Positions 1 to 11,300 of a DNA stretch of 64,000 bases are shown one piece after another. The notes under the pieces were generated by a model. It saw only the letters and a program-made list of their open reading frames with translations. It was not told the DNA's origin and made no database searches. The stretch is taken from positions 16,887,625 through 16,951,624 of the forward strand of contig CM040427.1 in the NCBI GenBank assembly GCA_022702705.1. Direction: 5' to 3'. The position numbers and the translations under genes were made by a program. How positions within the stretch are numbered: position 1 is the stretch's first letter; each line of letters begins with the position of its first letter. The stretch comes from Papilionanthe hookeriana x Papilionanthe teres. Taxonomy: Eukaryota > Streptophyta > Magnoliopsida > Asparagales > Orchidaceae.

Positions 1-2069
1 TTGAATGCTAATGCGATTATACTAGTTTTTTTTTTTTTTGGGAGGCATTCAGCACACAAATCTTGTGTATTTACTTATATCACACCTTAACATTCATATT
101 TATACACATAGCACTCAAATCTTTAATTTCACCTCAAAAATAGCACAATTATTACTTTTTAAAAGTGGAATATACTTTTTCATGCATAAGTTTAAAGTAA
201 CAAAGTGCTATGTAAGAATTGTGTTCTATGTATATAAATTTTCTCCTTTCTTTTTTTAAATCTTACACATAAACATGCTTGTTAGACCATAAATGTATCT
301 TGCACATAACTGTTAGACCATAACTCAAGAATTTATGTTTATAAATAAAGCACCTAACCAGTAGGCCAAGTGGGCTGCACACACTGATACCAAGCTTCTC
401 TTTTGCAATTCTATGCTACTTTCGCAAATCTGCTGATCTATTAAGGGCTGGACATCAGTTGTTTGCTTGTCTTTTGCAAACCATATTGTCTTTCCTATTT
501 ACATTTAAAATTGATGAGTCCCCTGCCTCCATTCTTCTTTGCTGCACTTCCTAATGGGCTAACTTTGTCTGTTTTTATACATTTTTTTTATTTATATAAT
601 GCGCCAAGTACATATGGATCTTTATTTCTTTTATACTGTGAAAGTCTGATTCCATCATGACAAAACTGACTAGCTTTCTTGATGTAGTTTAGTTTTGAGT
701 GTTAATGGACTGATACCAAGCTTCTCTCCTCTCTGATTCTGTTCTATTTATGTGAAGCTGTAAATTTGATGTGTATGATACTCTTGTTATGCAATTGATA
801 TAACAAAAGAGAAGTATATCCAAGAAATTAGTTAATGTCTATGATACTCTTGCAAGAAAGTAGTTGCCAAAAATGGATATACTGATGACGAGTCAATGTG
901 TAATTGATTTCTATGATACTCTTATTAAATTTGTATCATTTTATTTTTAAATTGTTTGTTGATCTATTCTACAAGGCTTTATAATGGTAGAGAGGCTTGC
1001 TGCACATCTTGAACCCAACATGCGTGCATTAATGAAACTTTTGTTAAATTATCCTGAACCCAATTATATCACAATGAACTTGAATTCTTTAGATTTACTT
1101 TGTGATTAGTGTAACTTGCAATCTTTATATGTGTAGCACAATCTCAAGGCAAATCATAAGGTTGTTGAACCCTTTTTGATTCAATTTATATTAGGATTTT
1201 GGAAGATTTTCATGCATGCCACTCAATTCTTGTAACACCAAAACTTCAATCTTTACAAATATGCTACACAGCCTGTGCATGAAAAGGTATATATATCGTA
1301 TTTTAGAAGTTAAAAGAGTGATATTTTTAGTGTGATACGAAAGATCTGGGTGGTATAAATATAAGATTCAAAGTTTAGGTGTTGGATATGTAAATACATG
1401 AGAATTGGGTTGTGTGCATAGGTTCCCTTGCTTCCGCTTCATTTGTTCTCCAACTTTATTGTTGAAATTTTAAAATGTTATTATGGACATTTATCAGTTA
1501 AAATTTTTTATTGATAAATATTTATTTACTTGTTGAATTTGGGATAACTTCAGTATTTAATAGAATGTGAATTCAAAAGGCACTTCATTTTCAAATAGCG
1601 ATATCTTTTTACACAAATCAGTGTATTTAAAGAAATATTGAAATAAACTGTGAATTCAAAATACGTTGAAATTATATATATAAGGTTGAAATTTTGTCGA
1701 AATCGACAACCAAATTGAGTTTCACATTTAAGGTTGAAATTGTTTTTTTTTTTAACAAAATAAAAAAAATCAACTTAAAAAAAATACAATGTGCTGCTAT
1801 GCAAGTTATATGCTATATGTCAATGAACTTGAAATTTATTTTAAGCTTATTTAAGTTGGAATTAAATTTAGGAAGATAAAGAAATCTTTAATGAATCAAT
1901 GGGCCCTTTGACTCTTATGAGAGGCATTTATATACATGCCACGCAATTCTTATGTACATGCATATTAACATTTTACTTTTATAAATTTTTATTGTCTAAA
2001 CTCTTCATATTATATAAAAAAAATATAGCCCTTTTTATTTTCAAAATGAGAAATATATCTTTTTTATGT
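1..2069. other. AT-rich intergenic stretch, no gene recognised
   Basis: I see no open frame here with recognisable protein character. The stretch contains short dispersed repeats: a MITE-like fragment around 40-140, a fuller copy at 1201-1427 and another fragment around 1915-1990. The phrase ACTGATACCAAGCTTCTC occurs near 380 and again near 709, and ATGATACTCTT recurs several times between 770 and 920, so part of this DNA is duplicated. It is the left flank of the retrotransposon nest. Confidence 0.6.
1201..1427. mobile_element. MITE-like foldback element
   Basis: The left end begins GGAAGATTTTCATGCATGCC and is followed by a CAATTCTTGTA motif. The right end, read on the opposite strand, gives a related GGGAACCTATGCACACAACC then CAATTCTCATGTA, so the two ends form imperfect terminal inverted repeats. 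No coding capacity is visible in about 230 bp. Related copies or fragments occur near 40-140, 1915-1990, 53690-53770 and 55774-56008. The superfamily cannot be assigned because no clear target-site duplication is visible. Confidence 0.45.
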
Positions 2070-2072
2070 TGA

Positions 2073-3346
2073 TGAGCGTTAAAAAGTTCGTGGCAGTAGA
2101 GTATCTGATTGTCATCTTAGAGTGGTAAGAAGATTTAACACATAATTAGAATAGAGATAATTAACTAGTAATGATACCAGAAGTTTTTAGAGAAAAATTA
2201 TAGGGCCTGACCCAGCTGAAGAGTTCTACTATAAATGATAATTACAAGTATAACACTTTGTCGCACAAATAAGAAAACGTTAGTGTGGTATGAGTATTCA
2301 ACATACATTTAGAAGAGAAAAATAATTGGTAATGATATTATAAGCTTTTACATAGAAAACCTGTAAAGGCAAAAATCACAGGGTTTGCCCTAGCTGAAGA
2401 GTTTACTTTAAATGATAATTACAAGTACATCTCCTTGTCCAATAGGTGGGAAAGAGTTAAAAGATTTCCCAAGTTACAACATTGACATACGGATGAGCTT
2501 TTTGGAAGGAATGGGCGGCGACCAGCAGGTTGTGATCGATGACAGTTGACAGTGGTTTACGGCGGTCAGCTGTGTCGACGACTGTCGAGTGGGGTCAATG
2601 ACAGTCGACGATTATTGATGGAGCGTAGTGATTGTCAATGGCGACAGACGGTACTCGAAGGCAATCGATGGTGGTCGATAATGATCGGAAGGATTGAAGG
2701 CGGCCGACGGTGGTAAGAGTGTTTGACGACGGTCAGCGGTTGTTGACAGTGCTCGACGGTGGTTGACGGCGTTTAGAGTGGCGTTGAACTTCAGTTTCTT
2801 CTCAAAAATTAAGCTTTTCCTCAAGTCTCAAGCTCTCCTTGGGCCTCAAGAACACTTCCACCCTCATGAGAGGGGTGGGGCTTTATTTATAGAGTTATGG
2901 GTGAAATTAATGTAGGAATATGAATCACTTTGATCGGACTGCTCAGAGGGCTTCCCTCAATCAAAAGACATTTGATGAACATTTGAGGGCCTTAATGATG
3001 TCGAAATTGTGTGATGTTGAGCTCGTTGGATTCATCTTGCCAAGAAGCTCGATTTGATAATAGACTTACCATAATCGACATTCATTTGATCTTTCAAATG
3101 TATTCAAAAAATTTCCCAAAGTAGTATAATGGCCTGATCTGAGCTTGATTTGGTTCAGATTGGACCAATTTGTGGCAACATTGGGTTCTTCTCGTGAAGC
3201 CGGCCACTTTGATTGTATGTTTGTTGAAATTAAAGCTTTGGGTGACTTTTTATCGAGGTTTAAATATTTCTTGCTGAAAAATTACACCGAGAACCATGCA
3301 ATGCATCAAGATTCGTGTCTAATAATGAAAATTTGTTGGTGTATCA
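2073..3346 (-). repeat. Element C 3' LTR
   Basis: It aligns collinearly by eye with 45760-46820 in direct orientation: matching stretches include the segment around 2780-3340 against 46266-46815. On the plus strand it opens TGAGCGTTAAAAAGTTC and closes at ...GTGTATCA. It is longer than the 5' copy because a segment of about 165 bp (2095-2265) is tandemly repeated at 2270-2430. The middle part (2510-2780) is a degenerate minisatellite built on TCGACGGTGGTCGA-like units, also present in the other LTR at 46030-46260. Confidence 0.8.
2884..2891 (-). promoter_or_regulatory. TATA box of element C LTR
   Basis: The minus strand reads TATAAATA here, inside the LTR and downstream of its U3-like part. 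The homologous site in the 5' LTR (about 46363-46370) reads AATAAATA, so the promoter copy that would drive the element has lost its first base. This is inference from position and motif only. Confidence 0.5.
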
Positions 3347-3441
3347 GTTGTTTCCCTATTTTTGGGCGACACTAATTTCGTTGTTCGAAAATATTAAAAT
3401 CCTACAAACAATAATTTTATAAATTTGTGTTGTATATATAT

Positions 3442-3493
3442 GTCGTCACGTCGTCGTTGTCGTTTGTGGTCGTTGTCGTTGTCGTTGTTGTCA
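3442..3493. repeat. GTCGTT/CGTTGT microsatellite
   Basis: An interrupted hexanucleotide run of CGTTGT and CGTCGT units is visible here. It lies between the element C LTR and the larger arrays. Confidence 0.8.
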
Positions 3494-4838
3494 TTTTGGA
3501 GTTATCAGCTTGTCTCCCATCGTATAGCCCTTCTTCTCCGAAGAACTCTCTCTCTAATCATGTGGATGATCTAAAGTGAGAAAATATCAGAGGGCTAAGG
3601 CATACGATGATGTGGACAATAAAAAAAATGTGAGGAATCTTTCGTAAGGTGGACTCACATAGATAGCCTCAAGGCGTATTGGTTTAAGACACCTCAAAGG
3701 CATACTCGCGAAGAAGACCTAACGAAAGCAAACCACATAACCAGTGATTCAAGTTGTTATACTTAATTTGGGGTTCGCTTCTTCCTATAAGGGCAAATTC
3801 ATATAGTTAATTACATCTTATGCAACTGGGGGTTGCTTAAAAAAACTCTCGATTAATTTTGTAACTCATCCTCAGAAAGTTTGAATGTCGTTGTCAGAGA
3901 AAGGAGTTTCAAAGTCCAAGAGATTTTCATAGACTGAGGTACCATGGGTTCAAGTTGCGTTCAATGATCTTTGTTATTTAGAGTTTCATTTAAGTTTTAA
4001 TATATTTTTAGGATTTAAGAGGTTGAAACTCTTAGGTTTCTTAAGACTTCTTAGCTAATTTTTTTTGTTTTGTCATTTTGAATTTTATTTTGTTGTTTGG
4101 AATGATCGGTCATGATCCTATGATTCCGTCGTACCGGGGTCATTGGAGTTTATGTTATGATTAGTCACTAGTGACTAGAAGATATTTTGTTAGTAATCAT
4201 GGGTCACCTCATCGAAAATACCTTCTCAAATCAAGTTGCATTTTTTGGTTTATGTTTAAGTTTTAATGGCTTTTAGAGTGAATTTTAGGTCATTTCATTC
4301 AAGTTGGTTTTGTTCTTTGCCCTAAATTGTCCCCGACCGAGGCTAAGTGTGCATTTGTTCTCGTACGAGGAGTCAAACACTCCTTAACCTCCAGTCACCT
4401 ATGTCTAAGTTGTGTTTATATTAGTTCAAGTTAGGTTGAACTGATCTATGATGAGTCTCTAGGTAATCCAAGTTAACCTGAGTTTGGTTGTTTTTCCCTC
4501 GAATTATCTTCGAACTTTGTTTAAGTAAACCAAAGTTTAATAGGATTGACCCAAGTTAACCTAGTTTGATAGGGGTCAAACTTTGTCCTAGACTGGCTCG
4601 GGGTAGGCAGAGTTAAATTAAGTTAGGTTAACTTGGGACCAAATCAGGTTAAGCCGAGCTGTTTTGAGTTAAACCTCTTGGGTTAAATCAAGTTTAAGTT
4701 AATTCAAACTTGTATGAAGTCTAAATTACTTTAGACTTAAATTAATCCCTATTTAAAGTTGATTTGAGACTTAATCTAAGCTCGAAGTTGAGTCTTAAGT
4801 CAGGTCGACTCGAGTTAACATTTGACTTGGATTAACCA

Positions 4839-5357
4839 GAGTTAGGTCAGGTTGGCCCAGAAAATTCAATTGAATTGGGTTAACTGGAGTTAGGTCAGGT
4901 TGACCAAGTGATTTAGTTGAATTGGGTTAACCTGAGTTAGGTCTTGTTGACCCAGAGATTCAATTGAACTGGATTAACTCGAGTTAAGTCGGGTTGACCC
5001 TATGATTCAATTGAATTGGCTTAACCCGAGTTAATTTAGGTTGGCCTTAAGGTTCCAGTTGAATTGGTTTAACCCGAGTTAGGTCGGGTTGGCCCGGAGA
5101 TTAAGTTGAATTGGGTTAACCTGAGTTAGGTCAGGTTGACCTGGGGTTTAAATGAATTTGGTTAACTCGAGTTTGGTAGGGTTGACCCAGAGGTTCCAGT
5201 TGAATTAGGTTAACCTGAGTTAGGTCAGGTTGGCCCAGAGATCAGTTGCATTGGTTTAACCCGAGTTTGGTCTGGTTCACTTGGTGATTTAATAGGATTG
5301 GATTAACCTGAGTTAGGTTGGTTTGACCTAGAGATTTCAATTGAATTGGGTCTAAGT
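4839..5357. repeat. Degenerate 47-bp tandem array
   Basis: The anchor GAGTTAGGTC or a close variant recurs at about 4839, 4887, 4934, 4981, 5029, 5076, 5123, 5169, 5217, 5263 and 5310, a period of 47 bp over about eleven units. Each unit contains GGTTAACC-type and GGTTGACCC-type near-palindromes and TCAATTGAATTGGG. Less regular related sequence extends to the left from about 4430. Its place in the 3' noncoding part of a Tat-like element matches the variable 3' UTR tandem repeats described for that lineage. Confidence 0.85.
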
Positions 5358-6260
5358 TAGGTTAAACCCAAAAGAACTTATGTTTAACGAAGTCCTGGTT
5401 AGGTTGGACTCAAGCTATGTCTAGGTTAGGCTAAACCTAGAGAAAATTCAAGTTAAGCTAAGTCTAATTTAGGTTAGACTTAGGATGGTTCATTCTTAGA
5501 TCTAGTGTAGGTTAAACCTAGGAATGACCCAAGGTGAATTTAGGTCTAGGTTGAGTTAAACCTAAGGAGATTTGTGATGTGATTTAGGTCTATGCTGATT
5601 TAGACCTAAGTTGAACTAAGCCTTAATTGGGTTAGACTTAGGCTAGATCTAGATTAGGCTAGACCTAGAGGGAGTTCAAGTTGAAATAAGCTCTGAGTTA
5701 AGTTAGACCTAAAGATTGTAGGTCTAATTTGAGTTAGACCAAAGGTAGTTGAAGTTAGGTCAAAGTTAGGTTAGACCTAGTGTTAGATCTAATGTGAGTT
5801 AGACCTATGAAGATGGTTGATGTTTGGGTCTAATGTGAGCTAAATCCAAAAGGGACGATTGATGTTTGTGTCTAATGTGGGTTAAACTCAAAAGGGATGG
5901 TTAATGTTTGGGTCTAATGTGGGTTAAACCAAGGGGATTAGAGCAGTTTAGGTCAAATGTGGGTTAGACTTAAAGTTCAGGTTAGGTCTAATGTATGTTA
6001 AACCTAAAAGCTAGGTCTAAGTTAGGTTAGACCTAAGGTTTAGGTTAGTTTTAATGTGGGTTAGACCTAAAGGTTGGACTAGGTTTAGTTAGGTTAGATC
6101 TATGATTTAGATTAACTCTAATGTGGGTTGGACCTAAAAGATGAGATTAAGTCTAATGTAGATTATACCTAAAAGATTTTCAAGTTGTATTTAGGTCTAC
6201 GTTAGATTAGACCTAAGGGAATTTAGATTAACTTGAGTCTAGTATGGGTTGAACCTAAGG
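5358..6260. repeat. Second degenerate tandem array rich in GGTCTAA/TTAGACC
   Basis: It follows directly on the 47-bp array and is built from variants of GTCTAATGTGGGTTAGACC. In the best preserved part the anchor GTCTAATGT occurs at 5828, 5870 and 5912, a 42-bp period; elsewhere spacing is irregular. GGTCTAA and TTAGACC alternate, so single strands could fold into many short hairpins. The two arrays look like successive derivatives of one GGTTnnACC-rich ancestor. Confidence 0.75.
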
Positions 6261-7854
6261 ATAAACCTAAGTTGAATATGAGTCATGTCAAATCTGACTG
6301 TGGTTCAGACTTGAACTCAATTGGATAGGGTCTAATTGTGGGTTCGCTTGGGTTAGGTTAAGCTAAGTTAAGGTTAATTTAAGTTTATGCTCAAATTGGG
6401 TTGACCCTAGTCATTAAGGGTAACTTCTTGGTTAGAGGGGTAACCATGTTTTTAATCCCTTAAGACTAGGGCACTAGGGTTGATTAAATGTCTTAAATCA
6501 AATTTGAAAACACTTTAGACTAAGGTGTAAATTTTCAATTTTACCCCTAAGTTCAATTTTATAATTTTTATTTTAAGGTGAAAATTATCGTATTAGGGAA
6601 CAATTTTATTACCCTAAATTTTCCTTTTAATTTCTATTTTAATTTTCTATTATCTAATTTTTTTATAATTATTTAGCAAAATAAAAATTTAGTAGGAATT
6701 GGTCATTTCAATTTAAGAAAGGCCACTAACCATGGAAAAAACAAGAAATATTTATAATGGTAAAGGGAACAATCCCTGAAATTTTCATATTTTTGGGTTT
6801 ATATTTATTTTATATTAATTAAAATACTTTGAAGTATTTAATTGATTAAAAATTAAATATAATTTAATTATCTTCAATTTTATTTTCATTATTTTTCCAT
6901 TTATTCACTGAGTAAAGAGGTATTTTTATTTTAATTTGTAATTTTTTCACACCAAGTTATGAAATTTTAAAGTTTTATTTAATTTTCTTGATTTAAAAAT
7001 TTCAGAAACCCAAATGTTGTACTTAACCACCCAACAGCCACACCAACCTTGGCGGCGTTAAAAGCCCACAATTTTTCCTCCGGTTGGATGTGCTTTCCAC
7101 GCGAGTGCTGAGGTGGCCTGCGATTCGGTGTTCTAACCCATGGTTCGGTGGTTCGAATCGATCTGCGTCGTCCGTTTTTAATACACTAAAATGGACAACG
7201 TCGGTTTATCATCCCTATGGGACAGAGAACCAAGAATCGTCCATGATCTAACCTTAAGATCTTACTCGATTTTCAACCAAATCGCTTAGGGTTTGTTCCT
7301 ACATATTCATCTAGTCGAGATGAAGCTATCTTACAACTATGTGGATATGTGTTCAATTATTTCATAAAAGACCAAACCCGAGGGTAAATTTAGGGATTTT
7401 GATCCATACATTGTCCCAAGAGATGTGGCCTCGATTGGGCTTAACAGAGACGATCACCTTGACACCATAAAGCTCCTCATTGCTTCAATTTGATCCGAAA
7501 TTGGCTCTAACTATAAGCTAGGCCAAAAGATGGCTCGGGTTGGTGTTGGGATAGGTTGGAGGGCTCGGGAAGCCTTAATTTTGATTGGGAAGATTGTCTT
7601 TAGGCTTGAGAAGCTTCTGGAGAGGTTAATTTTGAGTTTTGAAGAAACTCATGTCAAGGCCGAATAATGTTTTGGATTTGGGTGGAGAAATTAGAGTTTG
7701 CTAGTGGTGGGGGTGGCCTGAAAACAATGGGAATGGCCTGAAAATAGTGGGATCAACTGCCTTGTTCAACATGAGTTTTTTTTCCTATTGGAGGAATAGG
7801 TTTTGGAGGCTTGATAGAGAGCTTGGTGTGTACCCAAGGGTCTCGGGTTCCCTC

Positions 7855-7862
7855 CTTTTATA
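7855..7862 (-). promoter_or_regulatory. Possible TATA box, minus strand
   Basis: The minus strand reads TATAAAAG followed by a purine-rich GAGGGAA. It could be the promoter of an unrecognised LTR within 3347-9360 or a chance match. No downstream ORF supports it. Confidence 0.25.
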
Positions 7863-8780
7863 ACCATAGAAGCTTGGTGTGGAGCTTGAAATGGGACGGA
7901 GACACTTAAGCAACCCCACAGAAGATATCCAAAAAATTTTCAAAGGTTTTGGACCTTGGGGAAGAGCTTTTTCAAGTTTTGATGCTTTTGGCCAAGATGA
8001 TGCTAATGGTGGAGGGGAAGGCTTGGAGGAGGGCTTGATTTAATTGGGGAGCCTTTTGGTGGGTGGCTAAGACCAGCTTTGGTTTGTTCTTGGCTCCCCA
8101 AGGTCTGGTTTGGCCTCTCCAAAGGTTGGTCAAAGGGTTCATGACAAAGGTGCCATATGGCCTCCCCCATTGTGAAGTGTGTGGTTTTGTCCTCTAGTGC
8201 TTGGTCTGGACTTAGGTTGTCTTGTAGTGTCACCTAAATGTCAGAGTGGGTTGGTCCTGAGTCATAGGTAACCCATTAAGAATGGGACATGGGCTTCATG
8301 GTCCATGTTCTTTGGATTGGATTTTAGGGTGTTGTGCTTAGGCTGTTGGGTTGGATCTAACCCAAAATTTAGGCCATAATGGAATTTTATAACCCTCCTA
8401 ATTAATTAAGTGAATTATCCTCGTGGTGCCAATTGGGTCCACCACATGGTGTGATGTAATGACCATGTTGGGTGAGGTTTAATTCGATAAGATTGTGGTC
8501 AATTGATCAAGATATGACCAAAATTGGGCTCGGACCAATTGATTTTGACCATCCCAATGTGTCGCCAAATATTGGGGTCAAAAGGGCATGTTATGGTTTA
8601 GGGTTGATTTTTGGGGTTTAGTGCAGTTAGGAAGGCCTTTGGTGAGACTAGGGATCAATTTAGGTAGACCCCTCTCCCAAGGTGAATTTCATGGTTAAAG
8701 TAGTCCCTAGGTTTCATAGGAAGGTTCCTGGGTGGGCCTTGAGGCACAACCCTAGTCTCGGGTCATGTGCAAGTTGGTCA

Positions 8781-8784
<4 letters not shown>

Positions 8785-8858
<74 letters not shown>
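8785..8858. repeat. (AT)n microsatellite
   Basis: An uninterrupted AT dinucleotide run of about 37 units. Its length may be unreliable in assembly. Confidence 0.95.
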
Positions 8859-8860
<2 letters not shown>

Positions 8861-9360
8861 CATGTTACTGTATAATAAGAATATATATTATATCAATGTA
8901 TATATGCTGAAAGCAAATGCAGCTCAGTTGGTCTGACTTTTTTGCGCGTGGAGAAAATTTTTTCCTTGTGTTTCGTTTGGCCTGGTTGGTGGTCCCACGC
9001 TGCCCTTGCATGTATATTTATTTATGAGAAGTCAGCATTTACATTCATACGACATAATTCTCATGCATGGCCAGGGTGACAGACGTCTGGAAGGTAGAAT
9101 GACGACAACAAAGTAGATGATTAGGAATGTAGAACAGCGTAGGAGAAGCAGAACAGTGGCATTTACATTAACACCACTTAATTTTTAGCTGGTATAGGAA
9201 GGCAGAAAGTTGTAATGCATATTGGTGAGAATTCAGAATGTAAAAATAGATTTTGTTTTTTTTGGCAATTAAGACGACTAAGGTGTGAGAATATGAAAAG
9301 AATTTCAGTTTTGTTCCTTTTTTTAACGATTGCCTTTAATGTTAGGTCTTCTCTTAAGCC

Positions 9361-9368
9361 TATAAATA
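9361..9368 (+). promoter_or_regulatory. TATA box upstream of the antisense ORF of element C
   Basis: TATAAATA occurs on the plus strand 7 bases before the first ATG (9376) and about 300 bases before the ATG at 9664. It points toward the antisense ORF and opposite to element C transcription, so the antisense ORF may have had its own promoter. Position is suggestive; function is inference. Confidence 0.4.
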
Positions 9369-9375
9369 GATATCA

Positions 9376-11300
9376 TGAATGAGGAGAAGAATCACAAGTG
9401 AGGAGAAGGAGAAGGAGAAGCAAAAAGAAGAGTGGAGAGTGGAGTCTTCCGTTAGCGAAATTTTTGAGAAGAAGAAAATTATCCCTGTCGTGTGTAGTGG
9501 ACGAACAATGGAATTTTCTTTTGTGCTGCAGTGCAAGGGAAAGTGGTCCCTGTCCTGCGTAGCAGGGGAGCAACACGATCTTATTTCATCTTGAGTCAAA
9601 GAGCAAACTCATCCCCATCCTGCGTATCAAGCGAGCAACATGATATTCTTTCACCTTGCAAAAATGGCGACAACTGGAGAACCTCATTTCGTTGAGAACC
9701 AGAGGAAGGGCCAGAACTCAGAGGATGCGGCATCAATTCAGACGGAGATTGTCTTGATTTTGTTTCGAAAGAAGAACTACTTACCGAATGACATGGTGAT
9801 GAAATTGTCGATGTCAGCCGACCGAGCATATTCTCCTCCTTTTAAGTATATTGCATTCATATGACAGCCTTGAGAGTCGGCCTACGATTTCTGCCAGAAA
9901 TTAAAATCCTGAAAGCATTTAGATTTTACGTTGCTCAGCTGTCTTGCCAGGTTGTGACATTTATTATCTAGTTGATTATTTTTTGTAAGAGTCGCGGTTT
10001 CATATTAACACCAAAAATTTAGCGTGGTTGTGCAAGTTCTTTAGTGACAAACATGATCGTGTGATGTTTAAGCTTAAGGCGTTGGATTTTCACCTGAAGA
10101 GACCGATAAGGCAATGATCCGTAAGATTCTTCTTAGCAAAGAACAGTTGAGGGCTCCGTGAGAGGCGAGGAAGGTTCTAACAGTTGTCTTTAGACTACCG
10201 AGGAGGAAATACCGTGGATGCTAAGATTTTGTGACTCCAAGAAGATGTTATTCAAGATGCAATATATTTATGAATTATGGGTGAGGAATCATTATTCAAG
10301 GCCAAACTTCCATTCCACCCCAAGCGTTCAACGAATGTAACATTGAAGAAATCCAAGAAGAGACCTTCCGAGCCAGCCTCCATGGTATCCTCAAAGTAGG
10401 CCCCAAGAAACATCGACTGTGAAGTATCCCTCAAAAAAAAAAAAATATAAGAGGGTTAAAGAATTGCGGAAGTCCCCACCTAATCCTTCGGCTATTCATA
10501 TTTCTGAGAATGTGTTATCTCATGATTGTATTGGGCTCTTGGAGGCTGAGGGTTTTGTAAGTTTCTTTTATCTTATTCTATTGTATAATTATGTTATCTG
10601 ATTGAACCAGACTTCTTTTCTTTTATATAAATAAAATGGTGGAAATTCAGATGGGCTAGGACTGACCCTTAGAAATTGGAACTGCGAATTTTTTAAGATC
10701 AAATACCAAGACGAGTACAAGTGCCAACATGAATCTGAGGTTAAAAGTGTCAAGACTCTGGAATCACAGCTAACGGAGTGCGAGACAGAACTCTCAATAA
10801 AGAAGACTTCCTTATCTTTGCAGCTTTAAGATCTGAAGATAGCTTAAGAGGCGTTAGTGGAGGCACAAGCCGATCTCAAAGAAGGTAATAGGAACGTGAA
10901 AGCCCTTATGTCGTGTTAGACGAGGAGGAAGAGATTCAACTTTTGAGGTTTGTGAAGTATGTTGATGTTGCAAAGATTAAGCAAAAAGTGGTAGAGGACT
11001 TCAAGAACTAAATTGAGTTCAAGACTATCATTCAAGACCTTTTTTAGGAGGCTCATGACCAGATACTTGATGTTGAGGCAAAAGAACAGCTAAAGTGGTT
11101 CATCAAGGAAGGATTCATTCAGGGTATCTTGAAGGGGTGTCGATCAGCACAACGTCGAACTAGGATGTTCATGGAGGGGCTCACTCCTGTTAAGCTTCAG
11201 AGGATCCTCCCTTTGATTCTGACGGTGAGGAAATTAAAAGTGAATTGAAGGTGTTCTCCAATGATGAAAAGGATCCGGAGGAGAATGTTAACGTCGATTA
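9376..11300 (+). pseudogene. Decayed antisense ORF (aORF) of element C, Transposase_28-like
   Basis: This frame runs on the plus strand, antisense to the host element C, and is broken by many stops and frameshifts. Around 9800-9960 I read SPPFKYIAFI and, after a frame change, ALRVGLRF..IKILKAFRFYVAQLS, which follows the pattern of the plant 'putative gypsy type transposon' family (PF04195): PPxGYxAxxxxALRxGLRFPL, then a Y-LAPxQLxPN-type segment. Around 10740-10890 and 10980-11060 the translation is rich in E, K, Q and L (for example VKTLESQLTECETELS), consistent with the coiled-coil tail of such proteins. Antisense ORFs of this family between integrase and 3' LTR are known in Tat-lineage elements; their function is unknown. 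The true start is uncertain: ATGs at 9376 and 9664 are both possible. Confidence 0.6.

Larger units (their letters stand above)
3347..9360 (-). other. Noncoding 3' region of element C, possibly containing a further insertion
   Basis: This lies between the C 3' LTR and the antisense ORF of C. It holds no convincing ORF. From left to right it contains a purine-rich minus-strand tract next to the LTR (3347-3365), a CGTTGT microsatellite, two degenerate tandem arrays (4839-6260), an AT-rich stretch (6400-7000), a more GC-rich unassigned stretch (7000-8780) and an (AT)n run. Tat elements are known to have long 3' untranslated regions with tandem repeats, which fits. A TATAAAAG on the minus strand at 7855-7862 and a weak resemblance of 3780-3830 to 63350-63400 leave open that part of it is an inserted LTR; I could not find its edges. 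Confidence 0.5.

Noticed and set aside
981..1110. Possible exon reading MVERLAAHLEPNMRALMKLL
   Set aside because: No recognised family, no supporting splice partners and a stop soon after.
4839..5357. Regularly spaced repeats considered as a CRISPR array
   Set aside because: Units are contiguous, degenerate tandem repeats without unique spacers, and the genome is a plant's.
7148..7158. GGTTCGAATCG, like a tRNA B-box
   Set aside because: No A-box upstream at the proper spacing and no foldable tRNA.
8920..8931. AGCTCAGTTGGT, identical to a tRNA A-box, suggesting a tRNA gene or SINE
   Set aside because: No matching B-box at the right distance and no cloverleaf; kept only as a possible remnant.
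8682..8936. 84-residue plus-strand frame rich in Ile-Tyr
   Set aside because: It is a translation of the (AT)n microsatellite.
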